Assembly: GCA_029844215.1 (NCBI GenBank)
Contig: CM056738.1
Location: 46,450,388-46,514,387, forward strand
Direction of reading: 5' to 3'
Length of the DNA stretch: 64,000 bases
Source of the DNA: Przewalskia tangutica
Taxonomy: Eukaryota > Streptophyta > Magnoliopsida > Solanales > Solanaceae
The notes below the pieces were generated by a model. That model was not told the origin of the DNA. It saw only the letters and a program-made list of their open reading frames with translations, and did no database searches. Positions 47,291-59,334 of this stretch are shown in pieces (the stretch's first letter is position 1; each line of letters opens with the position of its first letter). The position numbers and the translations under genes are program-made.

Positions 47291-49151
47291 TCCTCTGTCA
47301 GCACCACTGTCTCATAGTCTGCAAGCTTCCTCTTTTTAAAAAGGATGTCTTTCATAAACTTTACATATGCTGACATTTGCTCCAAGGCTTCAATGAATGA
47401 GAGGTTGATGTGCAACTTTTTGAAGACCTCTAAAAACTTGGAAAATTGCTTATCCAGGGCCTTCTTCTGCAGTCTTTGAGAATAAGGAATTTTGTCTGTA
47501 TATTCCCTCATGGCTGCTGGTGGAGCTTTCTCTAAAATAGGGCGGTCATCAGTAACCCCCTCTTTCTCTGCCTCAGCTGTCTTCTCCAACTCTTTCTCCT
47601 TTTCAACCACTGGTTGGGGTGCAACCTGCTCTAACTGCTTCCCACTCCTCAAGTTGATTGCTTGACACTGCTCCCTTGGGTTCATTACTGTGTTACTAGG
47701 GAGAGTCCCCTGAGGTCTGTCATTCAATTCCCTGCCAACTGCCCTATTTGTGTTTCCAAGTTTCTAATAAATGACCTAGTCTCTGTCATGAATTGTTTGG
47801 TCTCTGTCATAAATTGTGTCTGGGAGTTGGCTAAGGTTGAAAGTGAGGACCTGATTTCTGTCATGAATTGAGTCTGGGAGTTGTCCAAGGTCAACAGTGC
47901 TACTCTCAATTCATCTGGCTTCTCTTGTGGATCTGGTGTGCTGAACTATTGAGAGGAAGAGGCCTGATTTTGTGGATTTTGGTTCTGATTTTGGCCCTGA
48001 AACTGAGATTGCTGCCCTTGGTCATTCTTCCATGAAAAATTTGGATGATTTCTCCACTCCTGATTATATGTGTTGGAGAATGCATTGTTGTATGCCCTCT
48101 TAAAATTCTCAACTGCCTGAACCTGCTCCATAGGCACATTGTTTGGATCCACTGTTGTGCATCTATAAAAAGTATGGGGACCCCCACAAATCTCACAACT
48201 CACTGGTGTCTGAACAGCTTTAACGGACAAGGTGCTCTGCTGCAACTGCTTTGTCAAAGTGGTAACTTGGGCAGTCAACGCAGTGATAGCATCTAACTCA
48301 TGAACCCCAACCACTTTCCTGCTGCTTGCTGATCTTTCATCGGCCCCCTGGTGGTTGTTTGTGGCCATGTCTTCTAGAAAATTATGTACCTCATTGGCAC
48401 TCTTTCTCACGAATGTTCCTCTTGCTGCAGCATCAATAATGGTATGAGTAGTACCACACAACTCATTGTAGAATATGTGGACCAACATCCACTTCTCAAT
48501 CCCATGATGCGGGCACTTCCTCTGTAAGTCTTTGAACCGCTCCCATGCATCATACATTGATTCTTCCTCCAGCTGATAAAAGTTATTCAATTCTCCTCTG
48601 AGCCTTGCTGCTTTGGATGGAGGGAAGAATTTAGCAAGAAACTTCTGGGTCAAATCTTTCCATATGGTAATGGAGTTTTTCTATAGTGAGTTCAACCAAC
48701 TCTTTGCTCTATCCCTGAGTGAGAATGAGAAGAGTCTCAATCGAATGACACCATCAGTAACACCATTGTACTTAAAAGCTGCACACAGTTCCAGGAAGTT
48801 TGCTAGATGTATATGGGGATATTCAGACGGTAATCCCCCAAACTGAACTGAGCCTTGAACCATGTGCAAGATTGCTGGTTTGATTTCATAATTATTAGCT
48901 TCCACAGCTGGAAGCCTGATGCAAGTTTGCACCCCTGTAATTGCCGGAATCACATAGTCCCCTAAGCTCCTCTCTGCAGGATGCGGGACTTGTCTCATCA
49001 CAGCCGGTAACTCATCATTCCCGTTATTGTTTTGCTGATTTTCCATTGCTAAGGAATCAACAATTCTCTTGTCTTTCCTGTTCTGTCTGCATAATCTTTC
49101 AATTTCAGGGTTCAAAGGGATAGTAGTGTCTTCTCCTCTCCTACTTCGCAT
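47260..49151 (-). pseudogene. gag: TE-J gag (Athila)
   Basis: Start near 49151 (MRSRRGEDTTIPL). N-part to 48681: VQGSVQFGGLPSEYPHIHL, NFLELC, LRLFSFSLRDRAKSWLNSL. A TAG stop, then the same frame 48653-47946: KFLAKFFPPSKAARLRGEL, DAWERFKDL, CPHHGIEKWMLV, and the zinc-finger-like CEICGGPHTFYRC. A second TAG near 47943, then a region with repeated SQTQFMTE units (47909-47760, possibly coiled). One-base shift near 47727, then EQCQAINLRSGKQL. Only two stops and two shifts, so it is fairly young. Confidence 0.9.
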
Positions 49152-49301
49152 AAACGAATTTCCTGAAATTGATAAAAAACGACAAACATATCATGGCGAA
49201 ACGTTCTGAAATAAAAATAAAAATAATAAAAAGACAGAAAATAAAAAAAACAAATTAGAAATACAACTAGATAATTCGATATTGATAGTATGCCAGTCCC
49301 T

Positions 49302-49314
49302 GGCAACGGCGCCA
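49302..49314 (-). other. TE-J primer binding site (tRNA-Asp type)
   Basis: Element-sense tggcgccgttgcc, shortly after the 5' LTR end, the PBS known for Athila/Tat elements. Confidence 0.85.
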
Positions 49315-49322
49315 AAAACTTG

Positions 49323-50636
49323 TTGCGGTATTTCTCTATGTTTACGCAAGTGTACGTATCGTTCAAGTAACAAAGATATGTAAGACCGAGTTATCATCCA
49401 CAGAGACTGGTTTGTCAAGTACTGAATATCTAATCTATGGTATCTATTTGGTTAACGTTCTTTTGTTTGGGTTTTCTAAACTAAGAATTAAAACTAAAGT
49501 AATTTGCAGAAAATAAAATAAATTGATAATACTTCGGGTTTAAGACCGTTATGAAGGGAATTAAGGTTTTCAATCTCCTCAACTATCCAATATTTCACTT
49601 GTATTAGCAAGACTAATGACTCTTCTTCTTATTAAGATAACATATTAACTAATTTGTTATATATTCCAGTTAGGACATATAAAAACTCAACCTTATGTAG
49701 AAACCTTCTATATTTCTATGATAGATTTTACCACACAGGAGGATTAAAAATAATAACCTTAAACACGACAAGTATCGGGGTACTTTCGTTCACGATTTTA
49801 ACTTATGTCTAAACATCTACAGCATATTCAAATCTCCTTTTCAGATCTCGATTCGAAATCATATAAGTTATGACAATTAATGGCCAGTCAATTATCAAAC
49901 AATCACTACAATATTAAATAGATCTTAATATAGCTGAAGAAGAAATCAAGAATTATGCATTAACTGTATGAAAGAGTTTCAAGCGATTCGACAGAAAATC
50001 CTAATAAAGAAATTAGCTCATAGACATTGTCATGCTAAGAACTAATTTAATATCCAACATAAACTGAAATAAAACAAAGGAAAGAAAAGAACTTGAACAG
50101 AAGTTGTCTCCAATCTTGTGTTGTAGCCTCATTTCTTGCCTCCATAAAGTATGATATGAATAATGTGAGGGCTTTAGGGTTTTATATCTGAGAAAAACTA
50201 CGTTTCAGACCCTTTTACCCTTCTGAAATTCGGCCCAATTTCTGAAAATCCCGCGTCGGCGTCGTGGCCCTACATTTTGGTGCCAAGGCGCCAAAACAAC
50301 TGCAACTATCTGTAAATCCGGTGTCATCGCCCTGCATTTTGGCGCCACGGTGTTGTGCCTGTAGACCCCTCACGGTTTACAGTGTATTTTTTTGTCTGAA
50401 TTTCGTCTGATTTCTTTTATGCTTCCCGGGACTTCTTAGGCTTCATTTCTTGGGCTTTGCTTGTGCAATTTCATCTCAATTAAACTAATTTCATCCTCAA
50501 TTCTGTATTTCCCCCTTTATGACCGCTGTGACTCAAATGACAGAAAAACAACCCTAATACTATACTAAACGCAAATGAAAAGAAGAAAATACTTAACTAA
50601 AAATGACTCAAAAGAGTGTATAAAATACACTTAACA
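49323..50636 (-). repeat. TE-J 5' LTR
   Basis: Matches 43798-45106 with scattered substitutions. The GC hairpin here (50257-50292) has decayed on both arms. Confidence 0.95.
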
Positions 50637-50641
50637 ATAGA

Positions 50642-51831
50642 CAGTTAGTGGATCCTTATTATGTGACATAATCCTTGTGCCAAATAGGAGGTTTGCTAGC
50701 CCTTATAGATCTTCTCAGGTCTGAATCAGGAATCTGCATTTCTGAATCAGAAATCTGCATGTCTACATTGTTATCAGAATGATCCCTTCCTCAGATATAC
50801 CCCATTATCTGAGTGAGGACCAACTATAATCTCACTTGGGTGCACTAGATCATCATAACAAAATGAATCATGTGTGTGGATAGGCTCCTTTATATTCTCA
50901 TCACCATCATTCATAAAAGGAAAAATATTCTCCATGAAGACTGCATCTCTACTCATGAAGACAATTCTATTATCCAAATCATACCATTTATATCTCTTTT
51001 GCACTGAACCATATCCTAGGTGAACAAATTTTACTGCTCTAGGACTGAATTTATCATGATTAAGGAAATTGGTTGCAAAGAATAGACTCCCAATCACTAT
51101 TAAATGAGATAGTGAAGGAACAGATTTGTATAACATTTCATAAGAAGATACATTATTTAGAACAGAATGGGGGATTCTAGTTAGGGCATACACTGCTCCC
51201 TCAATACAGAATCCCCAGAATCTATCTGGTATACATCCTTGAATTTTGATGGCCTTTGCTGTTTCTAGGATGTGTCTATGTTTTCTCTCAACTACTCCAT
51301 TCTACTGAGGAGTGTAGGGACATGAACTCTCATGCACTACACCATGTTGCTGAAATAACTCCTTACAGTTATTATTGAAGAACTCAATCCCATTATCTGA
51401 TCTTACTGTTTTATCTTTATTCCAAATTGTGTATCCATTGTTATAAAGAAATTCTTTAGTAGAGTGAACACATCAGACTTCAGTCTCATCAGAAACACCC
51501 AGGTCCATCTAGAATAATCATCCACAATTATAAGAAAGTATCCCATTCCATTATATGTGTCAACTTTATAAGGTTCACATACATCCATATGCAACAATTG
51601 AAAAGGATTAGATGTTCTAGTTGAGCTAACAGGAAATGGTATTCTTGTCTGCCTTGCTAGAGGACATATTTCACAATTATGCGATGTAAATGAACTATTA
51701 TTCTGAAAATAAGGTATTTTCAACACACTTAGTGGTACATGACACATTCTCTGATGCGAAACTACTGCATCAGTCTTCTGAGTTGCTGCCAGACATTGGT
51801 GTAACTTCTTTCCTTTATTCTGCTTGTCCAA
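50642..51831 (-). pseudogene. pol: TE-I integrase
   Basis: N-terminal finger and core open at 51831-51403: HQRMCH, then CEICPLARQTR (Cys pair of the HHCC finger), LLHMDVCEPYKV (first Asp), FLIIVDDYSRWTWVFLM. A gap with stops at 51400-51195 covers the second Asp and Glu region. The C-part 51193-50774 is open: NVSSYEMLYKSVPS, KFVHLGYGSVQKRYKWYD. Typical copia integrase, broken in the core. Confidence 0.9.
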
Positions 51832-52101
51832 TCATAGTATGTATAATCCATCATCTTCAGTACAAATCGCCCTCACCTTCCCAGATGATATATCCTGAAA
51901 TATACAACATATGGGAAATAAGGAGACACTACAATTTAGTTCCTTTGTCACTCTAGAGACTAACATCAAATTGAACTGAAAAGTTGGAACACAAAGAACA
52001 TCTTTTAGGACATCACCTTCTCCAATATGATAATCATATATATGTGATATCTTAGTTGACTCTCCAGTAGGTAACTGTACTTTACCTGCACCTTCTGCCA
52101 A
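51832..52101 (-). pseudogene. pol: TE-I protease, C-terminal part
   Basis: GKVQLPTGESTKISHI, then LKDVLCVPTFQFNLMLVSRVTKEL is the usual block after the copia protease active site. The active-site part itself is not readable in frame. Confidence 0.7.
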
Positions 52102-52882
52102 GTGTTTATTATGTAAGTCTTGTTGAGTAAGTTGAGTAGTTGTTGATGTTGTTGAGGTGTGAATTGATGAGGTCCTATCTGTCTCTCTGCAACATTCTTG
52201 TCTTTGTGATTTTCCATAGGTTGTGGTTGATATTGATCTTTTCCTTGTCCAGTGTCCTCATGGAGGAAATCACTTCCAGTGACCATATTCACCTTCTTTG
52301 TTTTGCTCTTGGAATCATCTGGATAACCATTTAACCTGTAACAGTCTCTATGTACATGTCCTATCTTGCCACAGAATGTACACTTCTTCAGCTTGTTGTA
52401 GTCTATCTTCATATGCCCTTTGGTATGGCAAAAATCACACACCACATTTGGATTATATGACCTCATTTGTCTATAAGCTTCACTCTCATGGTTAGTTGCA
52501 GTAAACATGGCAAAAGAATCACCTACATCATGTACATTCCTCTGACTGGTCCCAGTTAGACATCTGTGACTTTCCTCCTGATTGATCATAGCATAGACTT
52601 TGTTTAGATTAGGCATTTGATGCATCAGCAATACTTGAATCCTCACATGACCATAGCTGTCATTGAGCCCCATCAAGAACTGTAGCATCATTTGATGTTG
52701 AAGATGATCTACAAAGTCCTTGGACTTAGCACAACAGTTTGGTATAGGCATGATAGAGTCATATTCATCCCATAAGTCTTTGAGCCTTGAGTAATATACA
52801 GACACAGGAAGTGTTCCCTATCGCAATGTGAATATGTACTTATGTAATTGAAAGGCTCTAGAACTGTTGACCTTATCAAATC
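52005..52882 (-). pseudogene. gag: TE-I gag, C-terminal part
   Basis: Continues from TE-K: VYYSRLKDLWDEYDSIMPIPNC, LQFLMGLNDSYGHVR, and two knuckles. CTFCGKIGHVHRDCYRLNGYP is intact CX2CX4HX4C. The one before it, CDFCHTKGHMKIDY, has its last Cys replaced by Tyr. Confidence 0.9.
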
Positions 52883-53338
52883 TGTTACACCCCGTAGTTC
52901 CAGGGTATGAATGTGAGGAAGTACGTACAAGAATACGACATTAATATTGGAAAGGAAGAAAGATATGATTTTTCGACGGAAAAGTTTCCGGATTTTGTGA
53001 AGGAAAAATGTTCGTTAATGGGAATTGGATTCCCAGATTTGGTATTTGGACTTCTTGGATTATAATAAAATTATGGAATTTTATTTCCGGATTTGGTCAC
53101 GTGGGGCCCACGGGGAAAATTTACGGTTTTGTGGAGCCCACTTTATTTTCGAGATTTTTGGCATTATGGATATTTTCGGGAGATGAAATATTTTGGACGA
53201 GTAGGGGGGCGACACGTGTCACCCCCATGTGGCCACCTTGGCCGAATTGTTTTGTGTGGACATGTGGTTTGTGGGGCCCACGCACACATGTCCCAATCTA
53301 TACCACACACTTGCCTTGATCCTAGCCTTTGATTTCTC

Positions 53339-53346
53339 TATAAATA
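53339..53346 (+). promoter_or_regulatory. LTR TATA box (TE-K)
   Basis: tataaata, about 456 bases into the LTR, same C-rich context as in TE-A and TE-B. Confidence 0.6.
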
Positions 53347-54971
53347 CCCCCCTTGAGTGCAAGACTTATTCATCCAACACTTAGTTTATTTCCAAGGCAA
53401 AATACTCCCTCCCTTTATAGTGTTCTTGTCCACCCCCCCCCCCCCCCATTTTGTGTAGAGAAGTACTTCAATTGTTGTTGTATAATCCCAAATACCTTAG
53501 CCTTATATCCCTAGTAGTATTCTAAAGTAATCCCAACATAAGAGCCCGAAAATACTACTTTATTCCAATAGTCGCAAAATGAAATCCTAGAAAAATCTTC
53601 ATAGCTTGGATGAAGTGTTAAGAGAAGTTGTTTAGAAACTTCTAAGGGTTGCTTGGAGCAGATTGGAGCGTAAGGAATAGGAGATAAACGTTGCTCAGGA
53701 TCGACTTATAAATCTTGGATAATTTTGGGCTTATCGAGGTAATGATCTTTGTCCTTCTATTGTAATTGGAGATTACATATTGTAGTAGTTTAGAGTTGAG
53801 TATAAGATATATGGAAGTATGATTAAAAAGAATTGAACTGTATTTACATTGGACTGTATTTACAGTAGACTGTTGGTATACCGTGGCGCTGAATTGTACA
53901 CGTCCGGGTAGGCGTATAATCCCCTTTGAGTTGTTGTATTACTGCGCCTTAAATGTGGCATGTGGCTATTGGTATCGGGCCTTGAAAGAGGTGGTGGTAA
54001 GTAGTTACAGGGGAGGTGCTGCCGAATTTTCCGTAGAATATGGAACCTTGTACTTAGAAATGTTCTACGAAGAGATCTAAAAGTTAATAGACGTTTTATG
54101 GCCGTTATAGGTTGAAGTACTACGAGTAGCATATTCTACTTGAAGGGTGGAAAAGGCTAGCAAGGGTATAGTACTTTGGAGCATTTTGCTAATTGTCGAT
54201 AATCGTCGCGAGGTATGTGAACCTCTTCCTATCCTTTCTAGCACGATTGTTGTGAACTATGTAGTACGGTAGATGTACGTGTGCTAACGGATTTGGTTGG
54301 TTTAAAACATAAAGTGTTATAATGGCTTTATGGGAAGTTAGTTATAACGACTTTATGTAGGTAAAAGAATGGTTTGTTGATTTTAAAAGATAAGAGACTT
54401 AACTTATAAATGACTTGATATGAAATGTTAAGGACTTAAAGGGTGTTAAAAAGTTGTGAAACCGCATTCATGAGTAATGGGTACTTGGTCTTTAAAAGGA
54501 TAATGTTATATTGATTTCGGAAATGAGAATAAGTATCGAACAAACCATTGCAGCGTTAATAAAGGAAAATGTAATGACAAATAATTATATTAAAACAAGT
54601 AGAATCCTCTATCTGCATAGAAGTTAAGATAAGACAAAATTGTATTACATTTTATAGATCATGACTGCTTTAATAAGAATCATTATAAACAAGTATAACC
54701 TACTCACACATAAGGCATATGTTACTCAATTTTAAAAGAGATTACGTTATTAAGTGATTAAGACTATGAACTATGAAATCTTTCGAAAATAAGAGACTTG
54801 AGTTTTTGAAGTTATGCAACTTGAACTATTGGAAAAGAATATTGTTACTTGACTTTAAAAGGGAAAGTGTATTGGTTTAAAAGGAAGGCATGATATTGCC
54901 TTAGTTTGGTTTAAGAGGAAGGCATGGTATTGTCTTAATCTGTCTTAAAAGAGGGTTTAAATATTATGGAC

Positions 54972-55355
54972 GATTCTACCTCGAGTCCCATGGGATGGGC
55001 CGAGATATGTATACCATACGATTCTACCTCGAGTCCCATGGGATGGGCCGAGATATGTATACCATACCATTCTACCTCGAGTCCCATAGGATGGGCCGAG
55101 ATATGTATACCATACGATTCTACCTCGAGTCCCATGGGATGGGCCGAGATATGTATACCACACGATTCTACCTCGAGTCTCATGGGATGGGCCGAGATAT
55201 GTATACCACACGATTCTACCTCGAGTCCCATGGGATGGGCCGAGATATGTATACCATACGTTTCTACCTCGAGTCCCATGGGATGGGCCGAGACATGTAC
55301 ACCACATGATTCTACCCCGAGTACCAAGGATGGGCCGGGACATGTTATACGTGTC
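54972..55355. repeat. 48-bp minisatellite inside TE-K, 8 units
   Basis: Units begin at 54972, 55020, 55068, 55116, 55164, 55212, 55260 and 55308, exactly 48 bases apart; core cgagtcccatgggatgggcc. The last unit is degenerate. Because 48 is a multiple of three, it opens long frames on both strands that are not genes. Confidence 0.95.
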
Positions 55356-56012
55356 ATACGATTTATATGTAGACTGCCGGCAGTGAGGAAGGAATTCCAC
55401 GGGCATGATTAATATTGTGGGCGTGAGACCCATGATTATATTTGAGTGATGACTTTGAGGGCGTGAGTCCCTGACTTGACATGACTGCTTATATGTTGTG
55501 TACTGTAGTTTGGTTATCATACATGTCTCCTGCTTCATATAGACTATTATGATTTCATTTACTGATTTTCGCCACATACTGTACTGTTGCCAGATCGACT
55601 CCTTCGGCCGTTCATGCCGCAGGTAGAGGTACACCAGTTGTTGATCCTCGCTCTTAGGATCACAGTTCTGCGTATTGAGAAGCTCTGTTTCTCCGGAGGC
55701 TTATCTTTTGGTATGATTCCCTGAGTTTGTAGGTTCTTGTACATTCAGGGGTATGGCGGGGCCCTGTCCCGTCGTAGTGGTTATAAACATTCTTAGAGGT
55801 CTGTAGTACTGTTGTGGGCAAGGTTTGTAAAGGATGTAACTGTTCAGGTTCAATTATTTATATATGCAGAAAGGTGACCGTTTTGGTTAGCCTGTTTTGA
55901 GTATCACTGTTTATCTTTTATGAGTTTTATTTCCGCTGATTTTCTCTGATGTTGTATCACTAGGGTGCCCGGGGTAAGGCACCAGTCGCGGGCCCGAGGT
56001 CGGGTCGTGACA

Positions 56013-56384
56013 AAATCTGTCTCGCAACTCCTTCCATATCATTTGTAAATCTGAGTTAAATAGCATTCCATTCAACAAGCTTTTACTCACATTCCCCATC
56101 AGTCATGATACTACAATGGCATTACATCTCTCCCACAGATTTGCAAGGTTTCTAGTAAAATCTTCTTTCTTAACTGTTCCATCAACAAATCTAATTTTAT
56201 TTTTCCCTAATAGTGCAAGTTTTATTGCCCTGCTCCATAGTGTATAGTTGTCCATCCTTGTAAGTGTGATCCCGACTGATAGTGAGCCAGGAGCATCAGA
56301 TGGATATCGATATAGTGGATGATTGCGATCAATGCAAATGGCTACTTCAGATCCATTGGATGACATTTCTTCAACACTTCTCAT
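56013..56384 (-). pseudogene. gag: TE-I gag, N-terminal part
   Basis: Start at 56384 (MRSVEEMSS), HPLYRYPSDAPGS, MDNYTLWSRAIKLALLGKNKIRFVDGTV: copia gag N-terminus. WERCNAIVVS leads, after one stop, to KSLLNGMLFNSDLQMIWKELRDRF, where TE-K interrupts it. Confidence 0.9.
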
Positions 56385-56390
56385 TCTTCC

Positions 56391-56784
56391 TTAAGTACAT
56401 ATCCAATAGTATAGATGAATGATTAAGCAAAGTGATACACACACATGAAACTAGATCAACATATGTGAGTTGTTCACACACTTATGCAACTAGATTAACA
56501 AGTTCGATAAAATGATCCTCGGTCGAATTTGATCAACAGATCACCAACAGATGAGAATCAAAATTAATCAACATATACGATATTGATACTACTCCTTAAG
56601 TACATATCCAATAGTATCTATGAATGATTAAGCGAAGTGATACACACACATGCAACCAGATCAACATATGTGAGTTATTCACAACAAGTTCGATAAAATG
56701 ATCCTCGATCAAATTTGATCAACAGATCACCAACAGATGCAAATCAAAATGGATCAACATATACGATATTGATACTACTCCTTG
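56391..56784. repeat. Tandem duplication in the TE-I leader
   Basis: Two units of about 205 and 190 bases starting ttaagtacatatccaatagta at 56391 and 56596 and ending tgatactactcctt. They lie between the gag start and the PBS. The second has a 15-base deletion. Confidence 0.9.
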
Positions 56785-56908
56785 TCGATTCTGTGTCATA
56801 CACAACAAAATCGATCAGTACACTACAGAGATTACCTCAATACTAGTATTGTGTCTCGATCTGCCTGATTTCTTCACAAATTATCCCGTAGATGCGTCGA
56901 AAACCTTG

Positions 56909-56920
56909 GGCTCTGATACC
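56909..56920 (-). other. TE-I primer binding site (tRNA-iMet)
   Basis: Element-sense tggtatcagagc directly after the 5' LTR end. Confidence 0.9.
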
Positions 56921-56921
56921 A

Positions 56922-57254
56922 TGTTAATAATCACACATTGCATGTGTACGATCCATAGTCGAACACTCAGATTTGATGAAGAGAATAAGGAGAAAGAAGA
57001 GAAAGAAATATTGTGCTCGAGAGAATATTTTGGGAAGAAAAAATGATAACTGCTCTTCAGATATTTTCTTTATTCTCACTTACACAATGCATACAAAATA
57101 GGCTATATATACACCTATACATCTTTGCTAACAACTTTGTTAACTAACTCAATTAGTTACACTAATTATTTATAACTAACCTAATGAATAGATGAGGGCT
57201 AATCCTCTACAATGATCTCATGATACTTTGATACACATATTTAATACTTCTACA
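56922..57254 (-). repeat. TE-I 5' LTR (333 bp)
   Basis: Element-sense tgtagaagtatt start and aacatt..ttaaca end, paired with 41803-42122. Confidence 0.95.
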
Positions 57255-57779
57255 AAAGTATTGGTACTCTATGCAAACAACAAAGTTGTGCAAATTTTTT
57301 GTAGCTGAAGTGGGATAGAAAGAAAAGTGGATCAAGATTTCTTTAATCGTTCCACTAGTACTCTACCATATTTCTGTAATGGTCAGATACATTGTTTAAT
57401 GATTAGAGATCTGTTGCTTCCTTGGTTCGTGGGAAAGTTCGGGCCACATCGACATTATGAATTGGCGATATAAAATAGCTTCTACCCCTTGCTCTACTAA
57501 TCCTTTTATATTCTACCCTCTGGGATTTATGAAATATTTTCTACCTTTTGGGATTTATGAAATTCAATTCTACAAATGTTAGAATAGATATTCAATAATT
57601 AATTATCTCAAGATATGTTCAATTTCGCAGATATGAAATCGATTGGTTACCATCTGATTGCATGCATGCGATTATATGAAAATTATTTCAAAGTAGTAAG
57701 ACATGAATTAGGCGCACAATAATGCTTGAAATTAGTATGACATCATGAAGATAATATGTGTATTATCTTGGGTCAATAT
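57255..57779. other. Host flank of TE-I, no gene recognised
   Basis: About 525 bases, AT-rich, between two copia elements. The phrase tctaccytytgggatttatg is duplicated at 57513 and 57541. It is contiguous with 41802 once TE-I is removed. Confidence 0.4.
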
Positions 57780-59334
57780 TGTAGGAATTTGTTGGATTCG
57801 TAAGCACAATGGAAGTTTAAAATTTTACTTACCCAACAATGATTCTGGCATGGCTTATACGACAATCACGTTTATGTTCAAAACTTAATGATAGAAAACT
57901 TACAGGCTTTCGTATGTTGGATTCACTACTAAGGTATCCACGTGATGTGAATCCTCGAGTGCGAGTTCCAACTCCAGTGTATCTCCTAATCAAGAGCTAG
58001 GAAATCTTGTTTAGGAACTGAAAAATTATTTTGTCACATCATAATTATGGGGTATGTGTTGTATATATAAGAATTCAGGATAAAACCTAAACATGTTTGA
58101 AACAGGAAAAACCTGGCCAATATTAATGTTCAGTGGACTAGCCCAGCTGGTTCACCCCACACGTCCAAGGTGGACGGTCATGCCCTAATTTTGGGCCAGT
58201 AATTTCTAGCCCAATTGCTTCCCTGTATTTGTCCGAGTACCCATACAATATATCCAACACATTTGATTAAATCTGAAATCCAATTTGACTTAATTAAATA
58301 ATTTCTATCAAATAAAAATATTCCATAATTATTATAAATTAAATATCTCGATTCTAAATCGAATATTTAATACTTTCTCAATACACTCTTAGATCGAAGA
58401 AATAATCGCATATAGTGTGACCCTATAGGTTTTCACATATCGACATTAGTCTAATTAATGTCCATACGAAACTCCTAGACTGCGTCGTATGACGAACTCA
58501 ATATGTGAAATACGTTTACATGAATCCAACAAACTTAACCTTTATGTGGAACTATAAACTCCTTTCATTTACATCACACTCGATTAAGCTTAGGATTTGT
58601 CAAGTGTCTATCCAAATGGCTTAATTACTTTATCTCACATTTATTAGTTGACAACTAGACCATATTCTAAATATGTCTCTTGCACTGACCAGTGACTTTA
58701 GTCAACCTAATAATGAGTGCTCTCTCAAATTTCCAATCGAGGAATGAATCATATTCCTGGCTCAACTACCACCTTAATTTACATCATAATGCACCCAACA
58801 CAAACCATATTTTATCCAGAAGAAATTTAAGCTTAGAATTTGGTCAAAGTACATCATTTTATAAACAAAGTGTGTATTGACCTCAAGTCAAAGGACCTTT
58901 ATGTTCCACGCGCCGATAACATTATTGACATGTATAACAAATAGTTTATCGGCACGGTATACCAATACTTCTCCAAAGTATTCATGTTTCCATCACGAGT
59001 AACCATTAAACGTAGTTGTGAGACATACTACATTTTCAAATAATGTGATGCAGACCACATGTCGACTTATAACATATCATTGATATCTCATTCTCTCAAT
59101 TAGCATTAGTCAAGACTATTTTGAGAGTTACGTTCTATCATTAATATATCACTCTATTAATGACAACGTAAGCTCAAGGGATGCACATATATGAATAATT
59201 TCTAACAATCAAACAATAATTCAATAATTCAATAATTGCAAGTGTCATAAATATTAATCTCATTAATAATATGAATGTGTTCAAGTACTTTTTTGTCCCT
59301 AATAAAGATTGTCTCTAGGACATATATACTTTCA
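57780..59334 (-). repeat. TE-L 3' LTR (1555 bp)
   Basis: Homologous to 36088-37681 in order. Differs fully in the window after gttcagtgg (58135-58190), where TE-H has its GC hairpin. Confidence 0.85.

Larger units (their letters stand above)
43798..50636 (-). mobile_element. TE-J: Athila-type Ty3/gypsy element lacking most of pol, TSD ataga
   Basis: LTRs 43798-45106 and 49323-50636, perfect TSD ataga at 43793-43797 and 50637-50641. The PBS in element sense begins tggcgccgttgcc, the tRNA-Asp type typical of Athila. Gag and protease remain; RT, RNase H and integrase are missing. It is inserted in TE-I between integrase and RT. Confidence 0.95.
52883..56012 (+). mobile_element. TE-K: solo LTR of the Tekay-like family, TSD aaatc
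   Basis: 3130 bases, tgttacaccccgtag start, gggtcgtgaca end, perfect TSD aaatc at 52878-52882 and 56013-56017. Plus strand, opposite to its host TE-I, inside the gag gene. Homologous along its length to the TE-A and TE-B LTRs (TATA box at 53339-53346). No interior, so it arose by recombination between two LTRs. Confidence 0.95.
41803..57254 (-). mobile_element. TE-I: Ty1/copia element with two nested insertions, TSD aaagt
   Basis: LTRs 41803-42122 and 56922-57254, TG..CA ends, perfect TSD aaagt at 41798-41802 and 57255-57259. Minus-strand order: leader, gag, protease, integrase, RT, RNase H. Athila TE-J sits between integrase and RT, and solo LTR TE-K sits in gag. Without them the element is about 5.5 kb, normal for copia. 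Confidence 0.95.

Noticed and set aside
54972..55355. Regular direct repeats as a CRISPR-like array
   Set aside because: Units are contiguous without unique spacers, and lie inside a plant LTR.
54935..55634. Long open frames on both strands (up to 225 codons)
   Set aside because: Produced by the 48-bp tandem repeat, whose period is a multiple of three. Protein is only a repeated 16-residue unit in several frames.
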